This document shows positions 59,329 through 64,000 of a stretch of 64,000 nucleotides of DNA, piece after piece. Below the pieces are notes generated by a model. That model did no database searches and was not told where the DNA came from. It saw nothing but the letters and a program-made list of their open reading frames with translations. The stretch comes from Amycolatopsis aidingensis. Lineage in GTDB: Bacteria > Actinomycetota > Actinomycetes > Mycobacteriales > Pseudonocardiaceae. The translations under genes and the position numbers were made by a program. Where the stretch lies: NCBI RefSeq assembly GCF_018885265.1, contig NZ_CP076538.1:1400001-1464000 (forward strand). Reading direction: 5' to 3'. Within the stretch, counting starts at the first letter, position 1. Each line of letters opens with the position of its first letter.

Positions 59329-61125
59329 ATGAGCACCCCCGTGTTGACAGCGGTGGCCTGGCCCTACGCCAACGGCCCCCGGCATATCGGCCATGTCTCC
59401 GGTATCGGCGTCCCATCGGACGTGTTCGCGCGGTACCAGCGAATGGCGGGCAACCGGGTGCTGATGATCTCCGGCAGCGATGAGCACGGCACGCCGATCC
59501 TGGTGCAGGCCGACAAGGAAGGGCTCACCCCCCGGCAGACGGCGGACAAGTACCACCGGGTGATCGCCGAGGACCTGCGCGGGCTCGGCGTGACCTATGA
59601 CCTCTACACCCGCACCACCACCGGCAACCACGCGCAGGTGGTGCAGGAGATCTTCCTTGCCCTGTACCGCAACGGCTACGTGGTGCCGAAGACGACCACC
59701 GGCGCGATCAGCCCGTCCACCGGCCGGACCCTGCCGGACCGCTACATCGAGGGAACCTGCCCGATCTGCGGCTACGACGGCGCCCGTGGCGACCAGTGCG
59801 ACAACTGCGGTAACCAGCTCGACGCCGCCGAGCTGATCAATCCGGTGTCCAGGGTGAACGGGGAGAAGCCGAAGTTCATCGAGACCGAGCACCTGTTCCT
59901 CGACCTGCCCGCGTTCACCGACTCGCTGGGCAAATGGCTGGCCACCCGGACCGGCTGGCGGTCCAACGTCCTGAACTTCACCCGGAACCTGGTGGACGAC
60001 ATGCGTCCCCGGCCGATCACCCGCGACCTGGACTGGGGCGTGAAGATCCCGCTGGACGGCTGGCGGGACGAGCCGTTGAAGCGGTTCTACGTCTGGTTCG
60101 ACGCGGTGATCGGCTACTTCTCGGCCAGCGTCGAATGGGCCCGCCGCAGCGGGGAGCCGGACGCCTGGCGGCAGTGGTGGAACGACCCGGAAGCCGAGCT
60201 CGTGTACTTCATGGGCAAGGACAACATCACCTTCCACGCCCAGATCTGGCCCGCGCTGCTGCTCGGGCACAACGGGCAGGGGGACAAGGGTGGCGAGCCC
60301 GGCCCGTACGGCACGCTGAACCTGCCGACCGAGATCGCCTCCAGCGAGTTCCTCACCATGAGCGGTTCGAAGTTCTCCACCTCCCGCGGGACTGTCATCT
60401 ACCTGCACGACTTCCTGCGCGAGTTCGGGCCGGACACCCTGCGGTACTTCATCTCGGCGGCAGGCCCCGAGACCCAGGACGTGGACTTCACCTGGGACGA
60501 GTTCACCCGCCGGATCAACTTCGAGCTGGCCAACGAGTGGGGCAACCTGGTCAACCGGTCCATCTCGATGGCGCACAAGAACAACGGGGCGGTGCCGAGG
60601 CCGCAGGCCCCGCGGGCCGCCGACGAGGAGCTGAAGGCGCTGTCCCGGCAGGCCTTCGACACCGTGGGCGAGAACCTGCGCCGTTCCCGGTTCCGGGCCG
60701 GGATCGGCGAGGCCATGCGGGTGGTGTCCGCGGCCAACAAGTACCTCTCCGAACAGGAGCCGTGGAAGCTGAAGGAGGACCCCGAGCGCAGGGACACCGT
60801 GCTGCACACCGCGCTGCAGGTGGTCTCGGACGCCAACACGCTGCTCACGCCGTTCCTGCCGCATTCGGCACAGAAGGTGCACGAGGCGATGGGCGGCACC
60901 GGGGTGTGGGCGGCCCAGCCGGAGCTGACCGAGGCCGAGGACCTGGACGTCCCCGGCCGGATCAACCCGATCCTCACCGGTGACTACGCGGCCGAGCAGG
61001 CGCGCTGGGAGTCGGTGCCGGTCGAGGTCGGCAGGCCGCTGGCCAAGCCGAGCCCGCTGTTCGCCAAGCTGGACCCGAAACTGGCCGAGACCGGACCGGA
61101 GTGGGCACCCATTGTCCAAGCGTGA
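59329..61125 (+). CDS. metG: Methionyl-tRNA synthetase
   Basis: A 598-residue class I aminoacyl-tRNA synthetase. The HIGH motif is in [11 protein letters not shown]; zinc ligands are CPICG and CDNCG (about residues 144-162); the KMSKS equivalent reads [11 protein letters not shown] near 345; the anticodon-binding helices fill the C terminus. It charges initiator and elongator tRNA-Met. There is no C-terminal EMAP-type dimerisation domain. The 3' end overlaps tatD by 14 bp, and order metG-tatD-rpfB-ksgA is conserved in actinobacteria. Confidence 0.95.
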   Translation: MSTPVLTAVAWPYANGPRHIGHVSGIGVPSDVFARYQRMAGNRVLMISGSDEHGTPILVQADKEGLTPRQTADKYHRVIAEDLRGLGVTYDLYTRTTTGNHAQVVQEIFLALYRNGYVVPKTTTGAISPSTGRTLPDRYIEGTCPICGYDGARGDQCDNCGNQLDAAELINPVSRVNGEKPKFIETEHLFLDLPAFTDSLGKWLATRTGWRSNVLNFTRNLVDDMRPRPITRDLDWGVKIPLDGWRDEPLKRFYVWFDAVIGYFSASVEWARRSGEPDAWRQWWNDPEAELVYFMGKDNITFHAQIWPALLLGHNGQGDKGGEPGPYGTLNLPTEIASSEFLTMSGSKFSTSRGTVIYLHDFLREFGPDTLRYFISAAGPETQDVDFTWDEFTRRINFELANEWGNLVNRSISMAHKNNGAVPRPQAPRAADEELKALSRQAFDTVGENLRRSRFRAGIGEAMRVVSAANKYLSEQEPWKLKEDPERRDTVLHTALQVVSDANTLLTPFLPHSAQKVHEAMGGTGVWAAQPELTEAEDLDVPGRINPILTGDYAAEQARWESVPVEVGRPLAKPSPLFAKLDPKLAETGPEWAPIVQA

Positions 61126-61957
61126 ACAGTCCAAGCGGGAACTGCCGCCGATCCCGGAGCCGCTTCCGGTGCCCGCCGTCGACTCGCACACCCATCTGGA
61201 CGCCTGCGGGGCGGAGAACGCCGCCGAGGTCGCCGCGATGGCCGACCGGGCCGAACGGGCCGGGATCGCCAGGATGGTGACCGTGGCCGACGATCTCGCC
61301 GCCGCCCGCTGGGCCGCGCAGGCGTCCACATGGGACAGCAGGATTTTCGCCGCCGTGGCGATACATCCCACGCGCACCAAGGATTTCGGCGAGGACGAGA
61401 AATCCGAAGTGGAGCGTCTGGTCCAGGAGGATCGAGTGGTCGCGGTCGGCGAGACCGGCCTGGACTACTACTGGGACTACTCGCCGCCCGCGGCGCAGCA
61501 GGAGGCCTTCCGCTGGCATATCGACCTCGCCAAGCGGGTGGGCAAGCCGCTGATGATCCACGACCGGGATGCGCACGAGGACGTGCTGCGCATCCTGGAC
61601 GAGGAGGGCGCACCCGATACGGTGATCTTCCACTGCTTCTCCGGGGACACCGGGATGGCCAGGCGGTGCGTGCAGGCGGGCTGGGTCCTTTCCTTCGCTG
61701 GCACCGTGACCTTCCGCAACGCGCGGGAGCTGCACGAGGTGGCCAAGCTGGTTCCGGCCGAGCAGTTCCTGGTGGAGACCGATGCGCCGTATCTCACCCC
61801 GCACCCGTTCCGGGGCAGGCCGGGGGAGCCGTACTGCGCCGCCTACACCGTGCGGGGCCTCGCCGAGCTGCGGAAACAGCCCGTCGAGGAGGTTGCCGCC
61901 GCGGCGAGCGCCAATGCCGATCGCGTGTTCCGCCTGCGCACAGTTACGGCGGGTTGA
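61112..61957 (+). CDS. tatD: TatD-family metal-dependent hydrolase
   Basis: A 281-residue TIM-barrel hydrolase. Metal ligands are in [32 protein letters not shown] and FHCFSGD, with the terminal Asp in [12 protein letters not shown]. TatD proteins are 3'-5' DNA exonucleases or quality-control hydrolases. No ATG or GTG is available in frame near the start, so I infer TTG 61112, with GGAG about 10 nt upstream, inside the end of metG. Confidence 0.9.
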   Translation: MSKREQSKRELPPIPEPLPVPAVDSHTHLDACGAENAAEVAAMADRAERAGIARMVTVADDLAAARWAAQASTWDSRIFAAVAIHPTRTKDFGEDEKSEVERLVQEDRVVAVGETGLDYYWDYSPPAAQQEAFRWHIDLAKRVGKPLMIHDRDAHEDVLRILDEEGAPDTVIFHCFSGDTGMARRCVQAGWVLSFAGTVTFRNARELHEVAKLVPAEQFLVETDAPYLTPHPFRGRPGEPYCAAYTVRGLAELRKQPVEEVAAAASANADRVFRLRTVTAG

Positions 61958-62291
61958 ACACGTTGCGACATTCGAGCGAAGGCAAGCGGCAAGCCGGTGA
62001 TGTGACGAGCGTCACGAGATTCCGGGGGGTGTTTGCGCAACCCGGCAGGCTTCGTTACTGTCCCGTGATCGTGCCGGTTGGTAGCTCAGCGTGGAGCTTC
62101 GGCAGGTACGCCCACAGTCACGTCAGTGCACGTCGGGGAACGCGGCACCGGGTTCGTCCCGGGTCGCTGGGGATGGCGCTGACTGCGGGAGCCGGACACA
62201 ACGGCACGCTCGACGAGCGGGCCGAGAGGAAGGCAGTAGCTCACCCGGGCTCATTGGGCCTTTGGGCTTTTTCGCGAAAGGGATCGACCCT
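61958..62291. other. Long leader/intergenic region before rpfB
   Basis: This 334-bp gap has no coding frame of its own. It contains many complementary GC-rich segments (for example GCACCGGG/CCCGGGT near 62148-62164 and CAGCG/CGCTG pairs) and ends in a GGGCC-rich stretch followed by GGGCTTTTTCG (about 62265-62275), which could be an attenuator. Some actinobacterial rpf genes are preceded by c-di-AMP (ydaO) riboswitches, but I could not match the consensus here with confidence. Confidence 0.4.
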
Positions 62292-63776
62292 GTGACTGGT
62301 AGATACGGGCACGCTGGTGCGGGCTCTGGGGGCCTCGCGACGCTGGAGCGCCCGGACGGTGACGACTCCGGCGACTTCGACTACTTCGGCTACTCGCCGG
62401 AGCCCAACATCACCCCACAGGATGTGTTCGCCGCACTCGGGCCGGACGCCGACGACCTGATGGCCGAGGCCTCGGTCGACGTGGACGAGCTGATCCGGCT
62501 GGTCAACGCCGAGACCACCATGCTGCCGCCGATCGTCATTCCGGACGAGGCCAGCGAGGACCGGGTCGGCAAGACGGGTAAGAAAGCCAAGGCCAAGACC
62601 AAGACCGAGGAAGCAGCGGACGACCTCGAGGACGGCCTGGTCGCGGCCACCAAGAGCTGGAAGAAACGCTTCCTCAAGGGCACCATCCTCGCCGTCCTGA
62701 TCACGCTGACCGGCGGTGGCGCCGCCGCGCTCGCGATGAACAAGAACGTCACCGTCAACGTCGACGGTGAGAACCAGACCGTGCGCAGCTTCGGCGACAC
62801 GGTCGGCGAGGTGCTGGACGACGCCGGTCTCTCGGTCGGGGCGCACGACGCGCTCTCGCCCTCCCCACAGACCCAGGTCGGCGACGGTGGGGTCATCAAG
62901 CTGGAGCGGGGACGCAAGCTCAACGTCGTCGTGGACGGCACCGAGCGCGAGTCCTGGGTGCGCGCGACCACCGTCGGCGAGGCGCTGCAGCAGCTGGAGC
63001 TGTCCCATGTGCTGCGGGGCGGCAACGCCTGGATGTCGGCGCCCGCGGACGGCGAGGTCCCGCTCGAGGGGATGACCCTCGAGGTCAAGACGCTGAAGAA
63101 CATCACCCTCTACGACGGCGGTAACGAGCCTCGCGAGCTGACCACGCACGCGGTCACCACCAAGGAGCTGCTCGGCGAGCTGCAGCTGACCCTCGGCCCG
63201 GAGGACGAGGCCGAGGGCGGCCTCGACTACAAGCTGCTGGACGGTGCCGAGGTGCACATCAGCCGTACCGGCGTCTCGGTGGTGAACGAGACCGAGACGA
63301 TCGAGCCGGAAGTCCAGAAGATCAACGACTCGACCATGGAGAAGGGCACCGAGAAGGTCGAGGAAGAGGGCGAAGCGGGCGAGAAGATCGTCACCTACCG
63401 GGTGACGAAGAAGAACGACAAGGAAGTCGCCCGCGAGGAGCTCTCCACCAAGATCGTCAAGGAGGCCAAGCCCAAGGTCGTCCGGGTCGGCACCAAGGAG
63501 CCGGAGGTTCCGCCGGTGACCGGCGGCGCGGTATGGGACCGGCTGGCGGAGTGTGAGTCCGGCGGCAACTGGTCCATCAACACCGGGAACGGCTACTACG
63601 GCGGCCTGCAGTTCAACAAGGGCACCTGGGACGCCTACGGGGGCAGCCAGTACGCCGCCTACCCGCACCAGGCGAGCCGGGAGCAGCAGATCGCCATCGC
63701 CACCAAGCTGCGCGACGCGCGTGGCGGGTACGGTGCCTGGCCGTCCTGCTCGAGCAAGCTGGGCCTCCCGCGCTGA
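62292..63776 (+). CDS. rpfB: Resuscitation-promoting factor RpfB
   Basis: A 494-residue cell-wall hydrolase. A cytoplasmic acidic/Lys-rich N terminus (1-125) precedes a membrane anchor at about 126-148. Then come three DUF348 repeats ([20 protein letters not shown] is the first), a G5 domain (about 325-405) and the lysozyme-like Rpf domain (about 414-494) with catalytic Glu in [13 protein letters not shown]. RpfB cleaves peptidoglycan and revives dormant cells. The long cytoplasmic N-terminal region is larger than in mycobacterial RpfB. GTG 62292 is chosen with GAAAGGGA 8 nt upstream. Confidence 0.93.
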   Translation: MTGRYGHAGAGSGGLATLERPDGDDSGDFDYFGYSPEPNITPQDVFAALGPDADDLMAEASVDVDELIRLVNAETTMLPPIVIPDEASEDRVGKTGKKAKAKTKTEEAADDLEDGLVAATKSWKKRFLKGTILAVLITLTGGGAAALAMNKNVTVNVDGENQTVRSFGDTVGEVLDDAGLSVGAHDALSPSPQTQVGDGGVIKLERGRKLNVVVDGTERESWVRATTVGEALQQLELSHVLRGGNAWMSAPADGEVPLEGMTLEVKTLKNITLYDGGNEPRELTTHAVTTKELLGELQLTLGPEDEAEGGLDYKLLDGAEVHISRTGVSVVNETETIEPEVQKINDSTMEKGTEKVEEEGEAGEKIVTYRVTKKNDKEVAREELSTKIVKEAKPKVVRVGTKEPEVPPVTGGAVWDRLAECESGGNWSINTGNGYYGGLQFNKGTWDAYGGSQYAAYPHQASREQQIAIATKLRDARGGYGAWPSCSSKLGLPR

Positions 63777-63806
63777 GCCTGCTGCGCCAGGTCCTAAGCT
63801 TGGCCG

Positions 63807-64000
63807 GTGGCTGAGTCGTCGGAAACCCTCCTGCTCGGGCCGTCCGAGATCCGGGGGCTGGCCGGCGAGCTGCACATCCGCCCGACCAAGAAGCTCGGGC
63901 AGAACTTCGTGCACGACCCGAACACCGTGCGCCGGATCGTCGAGCTCGCCGGGGTCGGCGCCGCGGATGTGGTGCTGGAGGTCGGTCCCGGGCTCGGTTC
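63807..64000 (+). CDS. ksgA: 16S rRNA dimethyladenosine transferase KsgA, 3' end outside window
   Basis: The first 64 codons of a KsgA/RsmA protein, cut by the window edge. [21 protein letters not shown] and [11 protein letters not shown] (SAM-binding motif I) are diagnostic. It dimethylates A1518 and A1519 of 16S rRNA. It starts with GTG 30 bp after rpfB, the conserved rpfB-ksgA arrangement. Confidence 0.93.
   Translation, partial: MAESSETLLLGPSEIRGLAGELHIRPTKKLGQNFVHDPNTVRRIVELAGVGAADVVLEVGPGLG

Noticed and set aside
61958..62291. c-di-AMP (ydaO) riboswitch upstream of rpfB
   Set aside because: Expected by analogy with some rpf genes, but I could not align the conserved ydaO core by eye, so I list only an unclassified leader.
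62091..62291. Longer RpfB start at 62091
   Set aside because: The added 67 residues are non-conserved and Arg/Gly-rich, and would fill the structured leader; GTG 62292 has a plausible ribosome site.
1..64000. tRNA genes, CRISPR arrays, prophage or integrase genes
   Set aside because: No cloverleaf-like sequences, regularly spaced repeats or phage gene families were seen in any part of the window.

Overview
The window is from a high-GC actinomycete, most likely a member of the Pseudonocardiaceae (Amycolatopsis, Prauserella or Saccharomonospora type). This is inferred from third-position GC bias, frequent GTG starts, many 4-bp ATGA/GTGA gene overlaps, a DUF397 protein, Sec-exported proteins with Ala-X-Ala cleavage sites, and the block pmt, rsmI, pabB, metG, tatD, rpfB, ksgA at 52-64 kb, which matches Mycobacterium rv1002c-rv1010. 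I saw no rRNA, tRNA, CRISPR array, transposase or prophage genes.

Region 1 (1-5.8 kb): a 5'-truncated secreted metallophosphoesterase, an MFS exporter, a membrane-anchored beta-propeller protein and a GT-C-like membrane protein. Region 2 (5.8-19.5 kb): a RidA/WYL-regulator pair with an operator, a DUF222-HNH protein, a secreted LVIVD-repeat protein, a Met/His-rich protein beside a CseB/CseC-like two-component system, an acyl-CoA ligase/SDR operon divergent from a TetR/aromatic amino acid decarboxylase pair, and MgtE.

Region 3 (19.6-26.5 kb): a complete trans-4-hydroxyproline catabolic operon (epimerase, three-component D-hydroxyproline dehydrogenase, pyrroline-hydroxycarboxylate deaminase, ketoglutarate semialdehyde dehydrogenase) next to an XRE-cupin regulator. 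One palindrome (CG-N6-CGAACG) occurs upstream of both the regulator and the operon. Region 4 (26.5-30.8 kb): a TetR/hydrolase pair with twin operators, an exported S1-protease homologue that has lost catalytic residues, a DUF397 protein and an Eis-like acetyltransferase.

Region 5 (30.8-36.1 kb) is the most notable: a compact lasso peptide cluster (A, C, B1, B2, D, then a LuxR regulator). Its 35-residue precursor has the core LLQFSGNDRLILSKN, a variant of the citrulassin family in which Arg9 is converted to citrulline in the founding member. No arginine deiminase gene lies in the window.

Region 6 (36.2-46.4 kb): an ABC exporter behind a MerR-type 19-bp-spacer promoter, an NTF2-like protein, an SGNH hydrolase, a MOSC/TetR pair, a GH20 hexosaminidase with a DasR-like site, a PrpE-type acyl-CoA synthetase and a Ser/Thr kinase with an N-terminal membrane domain. 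Region 7 (46.4-52.2 kb): a cobalamin riboswitch controlling a BtuF/BtuC pair without ATPase, and a sensor/sensor/NarL-type regulator operon, flanked by two copies of a 112-bp repeat. Region 8 (52.2-64 kb): the conserved housekeeping block, interrupted by a degenerate GH25 protein and a PadR-controlled DrrAB-type ABC exporter, ending inside ksgA.
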